DNA of 64,000 nt, taken from positions 2,081,501 through 2,145,500 of the forward strand of contig NZ_CP039904.1 of NCBI RefSeq assembly GCF_005221385.1, given 5' to 3'. Below the pieces are notes generated by a model that did no database searches, was not told the origin of the DNA, and was given only the letters and a program-made list of their open reading frames with translations. Below are positions 9,127 through 18,692 of the stretch, piece by piece. The translations under genes were made by a program, and so were the position numbers. Within the stretch, counting starts at the first letter, position 1, and the number at the start of each line of letters is the position of its first letter. The DNA is from Agrobacterium tumefaciens. GTDB taxonomy: Bacteria > Pseudomonadota > Alphaproteobacteria > Rhizobiales > Rhizobiaceae.

Positions 9127-10278
9127 ATGATTTCAATGGCTTACGATCTCGCGAAAATCAGCATGACAGCCTTGATGCGACCGGCTTTCGACGCCGGTGT
9201 CGCCCTGGCGCGTCTCGATGAGCGCATCGCCCGTTCACCGATCGGCGCCGGCTGGATCGAACGCCAAAACTTCGCCGACGCCTGTGCTTCCCTCTGGATC
9301 GACGGCGAACTCGTCCATCTCGAAGACCTCGTCCTCCACGACGCGTTTCGCGATACCCGCGCGCCAACCCACGAACTCACCATCGCTCGTGACGTGCTCC
9401 GCACCCGTCGGCGCATTTCTGGGCAGTCGCCGGATTGGGCGTTGTCCGCAGAGGGTATCCGAACGTTGCGACAAACCCAGGCGTGGCCTGGACCATCAGA
9501 CGGTCCTGACAACGCTGAGAACGACCGCAGTATTCAGCCTGCACAAGTGGTAGAGCGGGAAGGGGAGGGGGATGATGATGGCGACGACAAAGATCTCCCG
9601 GGCGTGGACCTCGTGGCCATCGATGCCCTGCTAGCCCGATCTGACGCCGCGATCGAACACGCAAAACGCCCCGACCGGCCTGCGATCGACACCCGCGAGC
9701 GAGATACTCTCGTCTATGATCTCGACTGGGACGAGGATGCCCGGCTCGACGAATGGCGCGGCGTGCTGCGCCGGGCCAACGAGTTGCCGGCGGTGCTGCA
9801 GGCGATCATTGCCCTCGATGCCTGGAACGAACTGTCCGTGCTGCAGCACGCGCCCTGGCTCGGCCGGCTGTTGGCCGCGTCGATCCTGCGGCAGGCGGGG
9901 ATCACGTCAGGCGCCCATCTCGCCGCCATCAATCTCGGTCTGAAAACCATTCCGGTCGATCGGCGCCGGCATCGTGACCGGGAGACCCGGTTGCTCGCCA
10001 TAGCCCACGGACTGATCGCCGCCGCGGAGACCGGACTCAAGGAGCATGACAGGCTGGCGCTGGCCCGGACACTGTTCGAACGAAAGCTGGAGGGACGCCG
10101 AACTTCTTCAAAATTGCCCGAGCTCGTCGACTTGGTGATGGCAAAGCCGTTGGTGTCGGCCGGGATTGTGGCGAAGACGCTGGACATGACGCCGCAGGCG
10201 GCGCGGCGGATCGTTTTGGAGCTGGGTCTGCGCGAGATGACGGGGAGGGGGAGGTTTCGGGCGTGGGGGCTCCTATGA
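9127..10278 (+). CDS. RHE_PE00001 family protein (DUF1612 plus C-terminal helix-turn-helix)
   Basis: A 383-residue protein recognised by its N-terminal block ([20 protein letters not shown] then [20 protein letters not shown]) and the DUF1612 core around [20 protein letters not shown]. This family is confined to rhizobial accessory replicons and islands and has no known biochemical function. The C-terminus ([42 protein letters not shown]) reads as a helix-turn-helix followed by a wing, so DNA binding is likely. An acidic linker is present around residues 145-160 ([12 protein letters not shown]). No good ribosome-binding site is seen; the ATG at 9136 is an alternative start. Two palindromes upstream could be its own operators. 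Confidence 0.82.
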   Translation: MISMAYDLAKISMTALMRPAFDAGVALARLDERIARSPIGAGWIERQNFADACASLWIDGELVHLEDLVLHDAFRDTRAPTHELTIARDVLRTRRRISGQSPDWALSAEGIRTLRQTQAWPGPSDGPDNAENDRSIQPAQVVEREGEGDDDGDDKDLPGVDLVAIDALLARSDAAIEHAKRPDRPAIDTRERDTLVYDLDWDEDARLDEWRGVLRRANELPAVLQAIIALDAWNELSVLQHAPWLGRLLAASILRQAGITSGAHLAAINLGLKTIPVDRRRHRDRETRLLAIAHGLIAAAETGLKEHDRLALARTLFERKLEGRRTSSKLPELVDLVMAKPLVSAGIVAKTLDMTPQAARRIVLELGLREMTGRGRFRAWGLL

Positions 10279-10526
10279 GTAGCATTTCTGATCTTCAAAG
10301 CCAATGAATCGCGGTGGACGACAAGCTGTAGGACTATCGGACAACCATAAAGCTGAATGCAACTATTGCGATATGGTCGCCCATGGCAATGCACAGTTTG
10401 CTGTTGCTGGCGACGAGAGTTTGTTAAAGAATGATGTTGTAGAGCCTTAAAAGAAAAGTCGGAGTTAGGTTAAGCGGTGATATTCGAACGGGTTATTCAG
10501 ATCTCCAGTAGGCTGAGCGGGTGGTG

Positions 10527-12245
10527 ATGAATTTTGTGAACGTCCATGCTGCTTTGGAAACGCAGGCGGGCGAGCGGGTCGCGTTCGATGCTTCTAATGC
10601 AGCGCGAGGATTGCAAGAACGACGCCAACTCGGGGCATTCTACACACCGCAAAGGCTTAGCGGGATGTTATCGGACTGGGCAATCCGGGGAGCTGACGAT
10701 CTTGTCCTCGAACCTAGCTTCGGCGGTTGCGGATTCCTTGCTTCCGCTTTGTCGACGTTAGCCCGCAGGGGTGCAGCTGACCCTGCGAAAAGAGTATTTG
10801 GCTGCGATATCGACTCTTTAGCATTCACCCACCTATCAAAACTGTTCGACGGCCGTAGCGACCTGGACGGTTTCGTGCAAGGTGATTTCCTCGACTGTTT
10901 TGAAGTTAACGTTTGGCCGAGCCAATTTACGGCGGTGATTGGAAATCCTCCATATATTCCCCATCAGCGCATAGGGAAGGAGAGGGTACGAGATCTCTCC
11001 TCGCGCGTGTGGCCAGTGACAGGCGTTGGAGGTCGGAGTAGCCTTTGGGCCTACTTCATCTGGCACAGTCTAAGATTCATCGCAATTGGCGGGCGTATGG
11101 CTTGGGTTTTGCCCGGCGCGTTCATGCAGGCCGACTATGCAAAAGCGCTGAGGGATTATTTGCCTCGCCGCTTCGAACGCGTCGCTGCATTTGTGGTCCG
11201 TGATAGACTCTTCATTTCGGAAGGAACTGACGAGGAAACGGTAGTCTTGCTAGCCGATGGTTTCCTGTCGTCAGAGGCCGATGGAAGGATGGCTGTCGGG
11301 ATAGCTGCCGATCTTGAGGAACTTGAGAAGACGATCTCGCGATGGAATGAAGGTCTCTGGACTGGTGATTTAAGCGGTCGCAGCGCGGCGAGCCTCAGCC
11401 TCACGTCAGCTGAGACCTCGCTGTTTTCGGCAGTGGCCGCTCACGAGAGCGTAGTAATGTTTGGCAAGCTCGCCAAAGTCCAGATCGGGGTTGTAACCGG
11501 CGCAAACGATTTTTTTGTGTTAAGTCGCTCGGGCCTGGAAGCCGCCGGGATCCCCGAGTCGGTCTGCATCAAAGTGCTTTCCAAGTTTAAGGCATCGGCG
11601 AGCATCACTCTTGTTGACGAGGATTTCCACAAATACGCTGCGGAAGGAGGTAAGACGTTTTTGGTTTCCCTTGGGAATGAAGACCAATGTGCCCCGATCG
11701 AAAAATACCTCTCGACCTTCGATACAAAGCGGCGCGAGGATAACAGTACCTTCCGCAAACGCCGTCATTGGTCTGAGACATATGATGGCAGACATCCAGA
11801 CGCTTTTTTTCCAGTGATGCATCATGATGGCCCGAGACTTGTGCTCAACGAAACCGATGGGACGTCGACGAACACGATACATCGCGTGTTCTTTCATGCC
11901 GCCGCGGCATCGGCCAAAATGCGCAAATTGGCCGCTATCAGCATTTTGACGTCATTCAGTCAGATGTCGGCAGAGATCGTGGGGCGAAGATACGGATCTG
12001 GCGTCTTGAAGCACGAACCACGTGACGCCGAGCGGCTGCAGCTACTGATGCCCAAAGTTGGTACAGCGGAATTGAATTCGGTGTTCCAAGAACTAGACCA
12101 GTTGCTTAGGCGCGGAAGCCGAATCGAAGCGTCCAAGCGAGCCGACAGCTTCATATATGCGGCTGCCGGCCTGACTTCTACGAAGAAAATTTCCGATGAT
12201 CTTCTACAGGCGCTTGCAGTGGTGCGCCAGCGCCGTCGCCCTTGA
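10527..12245 (+). CDS. adenine-specific DNA methyltransferase, Eco57I/N6-type
   Basis: A 572-residue class I SAM-dependent methyltransferase. It has GAFYTPQRLSGMLSDWAI near residue 37, the SAM-binding motif I LEPSFGGCGFLASAL near 62, an acidic motif II FGCDIDSLAF near 92, and the catalytic NPPY at residues 140-143 (VIGNPPYIPHQ). FYTP together with NPPY is typical of N6-adenine methylases of the gamma and Eco57I-like classes. The C-terminal half would be target recognition. The GTG codons at 10521 and 10524 are alternative starts. No endonuclease gene is visible beside it, and it converges with the ATPase operon, leaving 3 bp between stop codons. It may act as a solitary methylase or as the modification arm of that neighbouring system. 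Confidence 0.85.
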   Translation: MNFVNVHAALETQAGERVAFDASNAARGLQERRQLGAFYTPQRLSGMLSDWAIRGADDLVLEPSFGGCGFLASALSTLARRGAADPAKRVFGCDIDSLAFTHLSKLFDGRSDLDGFVQGDFLDCFEVNVWPSQFTAVIGNPPYIPHQRIGKERVRDLSSRVWPVTGVGGRSSLWAYFIWHSLRFIAIGGRMAWVLPGAFMQADYAKALRDYLPRRFERVAAFVVRDRLFISEGTDEETVVLLADGFLSSEADGRMAVGIAADLEELEKTISRWNEGLWTGDLSGRSAASLSLTSAETSLFSAVAAHESVVMFGKLAKVQIGVVTGANDFFVLSRSGLEAAGIPESVCIKVLSKFKASASITLVDEDFHKYAAEGGKTFLVSLGNEDQCAPIEKYLSTFDTKRREDNSTFRKRRHWSETYDGRHPDAFFPVMHHDGPRLVLNETDGTSTNTIHRVFFHAAAASAKMRKLAAISILTSFSQMSAEIVGRRYGSGVLKHEPRDAERLQLLMPKVGTAELNSVFQELDQLLRRGSRIEASKRADSFIYAAAGLTSTKKISDDLLQALAVVRQRRRP

Positions 12246-12248
12246 TCT

Positions 12249-12935
12249 CTATTTTTTTGCCTTTTGCACCCAGCGATCGCCCCACATTGAGCCCAGTGCC
12301 GTCGATTGACCGACACGCAGGCAATCTGCGAGTATTTTTGCGTAGGCTTCGAAGCAAAGCTGTTGGAACAGCTGGATGGACTTGCACCACGCGGGATCGT
12401 CGCGAAGGTGTTTTTTCCAAAGCGCCTCGAAGAAATTGGCAGAGACTACTTCGCAGAGGAGGGCAATCTCCATTGGTGGATGACACCAACGTGGTTCCTT
12501 GACGGGAAAATCCGTTGCACGATGTCCCCGCGCATGCCCGCCGAACTGCAAGTGGTAGGACGGACCGCTCTGCCCTGCATTCGCCCGATCTACATGCCAT
12601 CTTCCGATTGGGTCGCCGACGCGATCAAACATCTCCAACGCTATATCGAGAGATTCAAAAGGCGGATGATGTTCGTCTATCTGCGCGACTTTTATTTTCG
12701 AAATGAGATTGAGTTGAATGTCGTGACCATCTTTGTCCTTGGCGCGAGCGAACGAAATCGGCCGTGCAGGCTTAATTTCAACCGACCATGACTTTGATCT
12801 CTTCTGCTTGATTATGTTCTTGCTCTCGTCGGAAAGCGCGGAACGGCCCTCTTGGGTCAGTATACCGGCCAAGTGTAGCTTTTCCGCGATAACACTCAGA
12901 GCTTTTCCAGCGTCCTCCGCCCTGAAGTCAGTCAT
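12249..12935 (-). CDS. unrecognised protein, third gene of the double-GHKL operon
   Basis: A 228-residue protein that I cannot place in a family. Its start overlaps the stop of the receiver-domain gene by 4 bp (ATGA), which indicates translational coupling. Residues 1-40 are helical and charged. A central segment holds closely spaced His, Cys and aromatic residues (IGRWHVDRANAG, YHLQFGGHARGHRATDF, EPRWCHPPMEIALLCE), which could bind a metal or form an active site. The last 60 residues are predicted helical (ANFFEALWKKHL to FEAYAKILADCL). No signal peptide or membrane segment is seen. Given its position it may be the effector or adaptor of the relay; that is inference. Confidence 0.7.
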   Translation of the reverse strand: MTDFRAEDAGKALSVIAEKLHLAGILTQEGRSALSDESKNIIKQKRSKSWSVEIKPARPISFARAKDKDGHDIQLNLISKIKVAQIDEHHPPFESLDIALEMFDRVGDPIGRWHVDRANAGQSGPSYHLQFGGHARGHRATDFPVKEPRWCHPPMEIALLCEVVSANFFEALWKKHLRDDPAWCKSIQLFQQLCFEAYAKILADCLRVGQSTALGSMWGDRWVQKAKK

Positions 12936-14035
12936 TTTCCACCTTCGGTACGTTCCATTTCCTGGACGTCGTTTACAAGATCCGCATCTGTTTCATCTAC
13001 TTCCAAAGGTGAGTTTAGATGCTTATAGGTGTCTTTCTGTATGCAATCCCAGCAGATACGCCTACGCGTCGTGTATCGTGGGGCTCGAGGATCATAAGCG
13101 GCAAGCGAGTGGCGAAGTTCCGATGGACGGCCGCATGAAGCGCAGGCGAATACTGGATACTCGTCGACGCTACCGTTCCAAGGAGACATATTCGGTCTGA
13201 TTTCCTTCCCTAGCGTATCGCTTAGCTTTGCCGCGCGTTCGGCAGAGGTCAGGCCTGATGATCGGTCCTCGAATATCTTTTCACTGAAGACCTCAAGTCT
13301 CCCTGACCACCATCTGCGCCATCCATCTCCGAGAAGTCCTGTGTATAGGACGCCCGCCTCTTCGAGCGCACGTGCGATCAAATGAAAATCTTCCGGGTTG
13401 ATCCCGAGCATCGCACAGGCCCAATGGTCATCGATTAGGATTGCGGGCCTTTCGATCATGTTTCGAAGTAGCTGGCGAATGATAAGATGCGGAGCTGCGG
13501 CGGTCTCGAAAGAACGACGGAGTTCCTGGCTGTCGAGCTGCTCAGTATCAAGCTCATTCGCGCCGAGAATCTTTGAGATGTCAAATTTCGTGTGCATCTG
13601 TCGAAGAGTCTCGTATGCACGCGCTAGAGCGATCAGCTCTGTTCTGACTCGGCCCCGGTTTTCATTGACCTCTTCTTTGGAATATACTTTGTCGAAAAGA
13701 TCGTGGGCTGTCTTATCGGGATCATATGCCGCCTTGAGCTTGGTTTCGTTGGAGACCAGCACGAGACTAAAGTCGTTGGCTGGATGCATGATCGCTACAT
13801 CCCGCAAAAGCTGAGCTAGCCCGCTGCCTTTATAGGTATGTCCAGCCTCGATACCCGCATCGACTTCATCAAGCCTATAGTCCAACGCGACCACATGTGG
13901 GTTACGCTCGCGGATAGTCAGAGCCTGGGTGGTCAAAGGAGATACCTTTAGGAATTCGAATTCCAATTCACCAGGAGTGCTCATAACGCCGGCGTAGGCC
14001 TCGTCCGCGTCGTCTACAAAAACGCCCTTAAACAT
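12932..14035 (-). CDS. receiver-domain protein with C-terminal four-cysteine zinc cluster
   Basis: A 367-residue protein. Residues 1-120 fit a response-regulator receiver domain: acidic pair D8/D9 (GVFVDDADEAY), candidate phospho-acceptor D52 in VVALDYRL, S95 in LVLVSNE, and K116 in DLFDKVYS. No DNA-binding output domain follows. The middle is helical and the C-terminus carries CASC at 298-301 and CWDC at 328-331, a treble-clef or zinc-ribbon-like arrangement. It starts 14 bp after the ATPase/kinase gene and overlaps the next gene by 4 bp. The obvious inference is that the upstream kinase-like protein phosphorylates D52. What the output does is unknown. Confidence 0.8.
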   Translation of the reverse strand: MFKGVFVDDADEAYAGVMSTPGELEFEFLKVSPLTTQALTIRERNPHVVALDYRLDEVDAGIEAGHTYKGSGLAQLLRDVAIMHPANDFSLVLVSNETKLKAAYDPDKTAHDLFDKVYSKEEVNENRGRVRTELIALARAYETLRQMHTKFDISKILGANELDTEQLDSQELRRSFETAAAPHLIIRQLLRNMIERPAILIDDHWACAMLGINPEDFHLIARALEEAGVLYTGLLGDGWRRWWSGRLEVFSEKIFEDRSSGLTSAERAAKLSDTLGKEIRPNMSPWNGSVDEYPVFACASCGRPSELRHSLAAYDPRAPRYTTRRRICWDCIQKDTYKHLNSPLEVDETDADLVNDVQEMERTEGGK

Positions 14036-14049
14036 CGACTGCTGAAATC

Positions 14050-16560
14050 CTATTTTGAGAGAATGCGAAACTCAATCTTGAAATTGTACCCATGACTGGG
14101 CGTGGCAACCGAAACGGATCCGCCATAACTTTCGGCGATGTCTGAAACGATTTTTAGACCTAATCCCGTGCCGGGGCCTGCTATGCCGTCCTCCTCCGAA
14201 CCAGCACTGGTCGTGAAGAATGGATCGAATATGCGGTCAGCGATTTCCGGTTCTAACCCTGTGCCGTTGTCTTCGAATGCGAGCACGATGTGCTGATCGA
14301 TTTTCCGCGCGGATATCCTGATTCTTTTAGGATGGGCCTTGGCACGCTTCATCGATTTGACTGCATTGGTCAGGAAGTTAAGCAGCATAGAGTCAAATTC
14401 GGCCGAGTGCATCGCCGTTGTCCGGATAGAAGGTGGCGATATGTCGAGGACAAAGTCGACACCCTGCTTGGTCATGTAGTTTTTGAACTGCGCCACGAAC
14501 CGTTGGACGGATCCTTGCACTGACAGCTCGTTAAGTTCCCGGCTTTCGGTCTGGGACAGCAATCCAGCGATGTATCCTCCGATGTCGAAGACGCGGCTTA
14601 CCGCTTTCTGCAGCTCCAGATGCTGGTCGGAAAGCTTGCCCTTCATCACCGGGTCCGCTATTTCCAAAACGAGATCGTTCAGCAGATGAAGGTTCGATAC
14701 CAGTGCTCCCTGAGAGCCTTTGATTTCGTGGCCGAAGACGCCGATTGATATCCCAAGCGAAGCCAATATCCGCAGCATCTCCTCGTACTCGATGGAGGCC
14801 GCGCGCTGCTGCTCTACAACCCGCTCGTACTCGACGATGAGTTGTTCCGCTTCGGCAAGGCTTTCTTGGACTTCTTCGTTGACGTCGCTGTCTTGCCTAC
14901 TCGTAATTAGGCGCTCTCGGAAGTCTCTGAGGACCTCGGAGGGCTTTTTCTGTTCGGGAACGTAGTTGCGCTCGCTGGCTCTGGTCTTACGCTTGCGTGT
15001 TGAAGCTATTCTGATTGCAGCCCACTCTAACGCCCAGCGGGTGAAACGGCGCAATTCCACAAATGCTTCATTTTCTATGAGGCCTTCACGGCTACTAGTC
15101 TCTTCGAATAGCGATTCCGACAAAGGAGGAATGCTGACTTGACCGAAAAAATTCGAGTTGTTGGCTGGGACGAGAATATTTCTGCGACCAGTATCAGCAG
15201 CTAGCTGAAGCCAGTCGTCCGTGGGGTCACCGTACGGCTGGACGCGAAAGCCATTGCGGTAGATTCGAATGCCACCAAACTCGCGGCTCATACGTGCGGC
15301 TTGTTGAATGGATAAGCCTGAAAAATGTTCTGGGCTGTAAATGAAGTATCGCGAATCCAGTTTGACCGGACCAGTCAAAAGAAACTTTTCTTCGCATATT
15401 GCCTGCTCATCCAGCTCGAATTTCGGGGATGTAACCCGCAAGCTGGCAATTCCCTTATCATCGATAGCAGCCGTGATCGTTGCAAGCGCATGCGAGAGAA
15501 ACGATCGTTCGATAGAAAATAGTTCGCGCTGGCTCTCTTGGGAAACGTCGTTAATTTCTACTTTGAATCCGGGGTCCGCCCTAAAGCCCCCCTCCAGAAC
15601 GAGGTGGGTATCGTCGATCGCTACGGGGAATGGTGGCTGTAGCAGAACGACAGCTCGCCACACCTTTTCGATATCCGATGCTGACCATCGCTCACGCAGG
15701 TCCTCGATTTGAAGTCGGGTGCCATGATCTTCGGAGGGCTTTGAAAATCGCTCTATTGAGCTGAATACGTCTTGAAGTGAAGCACCCGCAATGAAGTCGC
15801 GGTCCCAGTCAAACTGAACTCGATAACCAAAGCTCTCACCTGCTGGTTTGGACACGAATGTGAGGCGCTTTCCCAGACGCTGCACAGAGAATCGTCCAAT
15901 ACCTTTTTTACCGGCACGAGCACGACCGAACACCGGCGAGGTGGGCTCGGTATCTTTCGCGTTCGTTGATATCCGCATCCACGACGACCGGATGACGTCC
16001 TCGGTCATCCCCACGCCGTCGTCTTCGATAACGAGACTGCCGCCTATTTTTTCCTGATTGCTGAAAGTAAGTGTGACCTTCGTAGCATCTGCGTCGTAGG
16101 CGTTCTTGATGAGTTCAGAGAGAGCGGTTTCCTGCTTGCTGACAAGCTGCTCGCCGAGCCTTTGGATATGGGCAGCATCGACAGAAAACCGAACTCGGTT
16201 AGGATCGTCATCAACAAACTCCCGGCTGGCCGCTTCCACGAGATGCCAATTCGGGATTTTCTTGCTGACCTCAGCTTCGACTATCTTCCGTGGGTCGATA
16301 CTGGTCGTGTGATCCAAGTCGGCGTCGTATTCTACGGGGTGCTCAGCATGCGAGACTTGAAAGCTCAAAACGCTTTCCCGACCCTTATCGACATAGCCGC
16401 CATGGACGATGCTGAGCTTGCCAGGGGTTATGCCAACGAACACGCCAGCTGCGGTGATCAGCTCGACTACCTCGTTGGCATTCCTAGCCTTTCTTATGTA
16501 CCAAGTACCGCCAAAACGAAAAGGGTAGCCAATAATCTTGTCTTCGGTCATGTTATCCAC
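14050..16560 (-). CDS. double-GHKL protein: Hsp90/MORC-like ATPase fused to a histidine-kinase module
   Basis: An 836-residue protein with two separate GHKL ATPase folds. The first, residues about 130-330, has ALSELIKNAYDADAT (catalytic E149, N153), VIEDDGVGM (D180/D181) and the glycine-rich GKKGIGRFS near 218, as in Hsp90, MutL and MORC. A charged coiled coil covers about 550-600 (ESLAEAEQLIVEYERVVEQQ). H611 in GVFGHEIKG resembles a phospho-acceptor histidine box. The C-terminal kinase ATPase has NFLTNAVKSM near 728, FEDNGTGL near 763, IFDPFFTT and GTGLGLKIV near 797. It has no membrane segment or signal peptide, so the sensor is cytoplasmic. It is the first gene of the operon with the receiver protein. 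GHKL ATPases of the MORC/MutL type are known in restriction-like operons; the fusion to a kinase is what is striking. Confidence 0.85.
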   Translation of the reverse strand: MDNMTEDKIIGYPFRFGGTWYIRKARNANEVVELITAAGVFVGITPGKLSIVHGGYVDKGRESVLSFQVSHAEHPVEYDADLDHTTSIDPRKIVEAEVSKKIPNWHLVEAASREFVDDDPNRVRFSVDAAHIQRLGEQLVSKQETALSELIKNAYDADATKVTLTFSNQEKIGGSLVIEDDGVGMTEDVIRSSWMRISTNAKDTEPTSPVFGRARAGKKGIGRFSVQRLGKRLTFVSKPAGESFGYRVQFDWDRDFIAGASLQDVFSSIERFSKPSEDHGTRLQIEDLRERWSASDIEKVWRAVVLLQPPFPVAIDDTHLVLEGGFRADPGFKVEINDVSQESQRELFSIERSFLSHALATITAAIDDKGIASLRVTSPKFELDEQAICEEKFLLTGPVKLDSRYFIYSPEHFSGLSIQQAARMSREFGGIRIYRNGFRVQPYGDPTDDWLQLAADTGRRNILVPANNSNFFGQVSIPPLSESLFEETSSREGLIENEAFVELRRFTRWALEWAAIRIASTRKRKTRASERNYVPEQKKPSEVLRDFRERLITSRQDSDVNEEVQESLAEAEQLIVEYERVVEQQRAASIEYEEMLRILASLGISIGVFGHEIKGSQGALVSNLHLLNDLVLEIADPVMKGKLSDQHLELQKAVSRVFDIGGYIAGLLSQTESRELNELSVQGSVQRFVAQFKNYMTKQGVDFVLDISPPSIRTTAMHSAEFDSMLLNFLTNAVKSMKRAKAHPKRIRISARKIDQHIVLAFEDNGTGLEPEIADRIFDPFFTTSAGSEEDGIAGPGTGLGLKIVSDIAESYGGSVSVATPSHGYNFKIEFRILSK

Positions 16561-16849
16561 GTTTAGCGCCGATCCTTGTTAGACCGTAGGCTTGATCGCA
16601 AAGCTTTGGAACCACGCCCAAGACCGGACTGGCCGTCTCAATAGCGACGGTCTTCTTCCGAAATGGCGGTGTAGGTGGTACTCCTCTCTGCGTTGCAAGC
16701 ACGTTAGGGCTGTTGTCTCGGTATTTCAACCTAGGACATACGCGAAACGCGAGCCCGAGCACATTTCAGGAACCCGTCGCCGAGGAAATCCTAGGCGAAG
16801 ACCGTGCGAAATCGTCATTTTTCACCTCAGAAAGAGGATGCTCGGCAAC

Positions 16850-16883
16850 GAAGGCGGGCGTCTTCAGTTCAGAGCCCGCCTTC
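16850..16883 (-). terminator. strong hairpin after the HAD-membrane gene, in the 16561-16916 gap
   Basis: GAAGGCGGGC and GCCCGCCTTC form an exact 10-bp stem around a 14-base loop, 33 bp past the stop of the minus-strand HAD gene. A clear U-run is missing, so termination strength is uncertain. The rest of this 356-bp gap has no gene and should hold the promoter of the double-GHKL operon. Confidence 0.55.
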
Positions 16884-16916
16884 TGCGTTAAAATTCGAGG
16901 TGGCCGCGTCTCGATG

Positions 16917-18401
16917 CTACGGCCGTTTAGACTCTTCGAGGACACGCGCATCGCGCGGGTAGTCACCCGGACGTTGCGGCTGCGCAATTAGCAGAGTGAG
17001 AAGGACTACTCCCAGCATGGCTAAGCCTGCAGCATAGAATATCGTCAGTCGTCGTTCGGAATTCGTTTTCCAGCAGAGGATTTTTACATCGCCGCTCATT
17101 TGCGAGATCGTCGTGCCGAGACCGATCCCCGGAATTCGATCGGCAAACTCTTTTTCGATCGTGCTAGCGTGTTTAACAGCTCCCCGGAGGAAGATATGGT
17201 ACCAATATCGATCCATAAAAAAGAAGGCTAACCAAGCGAAGCCGGCAGCGAGTACAAGCCCCACGCCCGCTGAAATCCTGACACCAAACACATCCGCCTG
17301 AAGGCCCTGCTGATAGGTAAAGCCCACCGAAGCGATCAGCGCACCCACCACCGTTATCGCGAAATTCCTTATGCGCATTTCTAGATCATTGAAATGCTGT
17401 TGGACGTCGACGGTCTTCTTCCAAGTTTCAAGAGCATACTGGGTTGCCGTTTTGTCATCGACGATCGCACCAGGCTTGATATTGAACGACTCGAATTCGC
17501 AGTGAATAAAAATTTCAGCGAAGGAATCTGTCAGCACTGCACTTGGTTCGAAGTCGTGACCCTTCTCAACGATGGCCTTTTCACGCTGTACATCGGCTTC
17601 CGTCCAATGAGACACTTGCCTTAAAAGGTCATATTCAGGGCGGCGCTGACTCTCGCCGTACTTTGCGTGTATATCGAAGACACCGACATCGCGAGCCATC
17701 GCAACATCTTTGAAAAGGCTGTCTCCGACGTAGGCGCATCGATTGACCGTCGCGCCTACCTCCTTGATGATATCCAGCAGCACGCGTGGATTTGGCTTGA
17801 GTTCATCCGGCGGGGTGTGGCGCGATTCCGTAACCTGTAGTTCGTAGAATTCCTCTGGAAGTCTTCGCATCCTGTCGACCGACACACCGCTTGGCATATC
17901 GTGGTCCTCGGGACTAAACATTACGTCTATAACACCGTCCAACCCGAAGCGCTTCAGGCGGTACGCGCTGTAAAACGCCATGGACTCCGTATAAGCGACG
18001 ATCTTCGTGCCTTGGCCTTTAATCCGCCACAGGGACCTCAAAACGCTTGGGTAGAGTTTGAGGTTGAGGTCCCGACCCTGCCGCGACAATTCGATAGCTT
18101 CTCGGAACGCTGTTCGAATGTCCCCGCGCTGGCGCAAGTCGGCAAGTGCTTCAATTTCCTCGAGAAGGAATGTGTATTCGGAGGTGCGACGTATCCGATG
18201 CACATTTCGAATGTCAGCCTGAATTTCTGCTTCGGCGCGGACGGTCTGTTTTATTATCTCGCGGTAGATTGGCTCAAAAGACGCGTACCATACCGCGAAC
18301 CAATCAAAGAGGGTGTTGTCAAGATCAAGGATGAGGGTATCGACGACTTTGCGCGGCACGGGATGTCTTTCAAAAGTTATGGTGGCGCTGTTCGCAGCCA
18401 T
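16917..18401 (-). CDS. HAD-superfamily hydrolase fused to C-terminal transmembrane helices
   Basis: A 494-residue protein. Residues 20-250 have all four HAD phosphatase motifs: LILDLDNTLFDW (D26, D28), AYTES (T138), KPNPRVL (K202) and YVGDSLFKDVAMARD (D227, D232). Residues about 330-475 are a membrane module: helices at 347-364, 373-397 and 450-473, with an amphipathic stretch between. The pairing of a soluble enzymatic domain with a small multi-helix module recalls membrane effectors of conflict systems, but I cannot name the membrane domain. Monocistronic on the minus strand, it ends in a strong hairpin. It could instead be a lipid or nucleotide phosphatase anchored in the inner membrane. 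Confidence 0.8.
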   Translation of the reverse strand: MAANSATITFERHPVPRKVVDTLILDLDNTLFDWFAVWYASFEPIYREIIKQTVRAEAEIQADIRNVHRIRRTSEYTFLLEEIEALADLRQRGDIRTAFREAIELSRQGRDLNLKLYPSVLRSLWRIKGQGTKIVAYTESMAFYSAYRLKRFGLDGVIDVMFSPEDHDMPSGVSVDRMRRLPEEFYELQVTESRHTPPDELKPNPRVLLDIIKEVGATVNRCAYVGDSLFKDVAMARDVGVFDIHAKYGESQRRPEYDLLRQVSHWTEADVQREKAIVEKGHDFEPSAVLTDSFAEIFIHCEFESFNIKPGAIVDDKTATQYALETWKKTVDVQQHFNDLEMRIRNFAITVVGALIASVGFTYQQGLQADVFGVRISAGVGLVLAAGFAWLAFFFMDRYWYHIFLRGAVKHASTIEKEFADRIPGIGLGTTISQMSGDVKILCWKTNSERRLTIFYAAGLAMLGVVLLTLLIAQPQRPGDYPRDARVLEESKRP

Positions 18402-18692
18402 AGCTGAGTATTGTCAGTGCGCCGGGCTACAGCGTGAGAATTCACAATAACGGTCTCTGTTCAATGATCATAGGGCTATATCAAACGAGCCAGCACAGAG
18501 GAGAGCCTTTTGGCATGCGCGGAAGCAGATGGGTGAGCAAAAGCCCTGCTTTTGCAGCACTATTTGCGGAGGATGCCGATCTGCCTCCACCCCGGAGCCA
18601 AGACTAATATCCTGACGAATGTCTAGCTAGAGAAAAACTTGAAGTCAGAGGTTGACGGTTCGTATCCGTTCAACGCGAGTATTACGGATTGA

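Noticed and set aside
9127..10278. RepC-like replication protein
   Set aside because: The length and C-terminal HTH were suggestive, but the N-terminal block matches the RHE_PE00001/DUF1612 family and there are no repA/repB genes.
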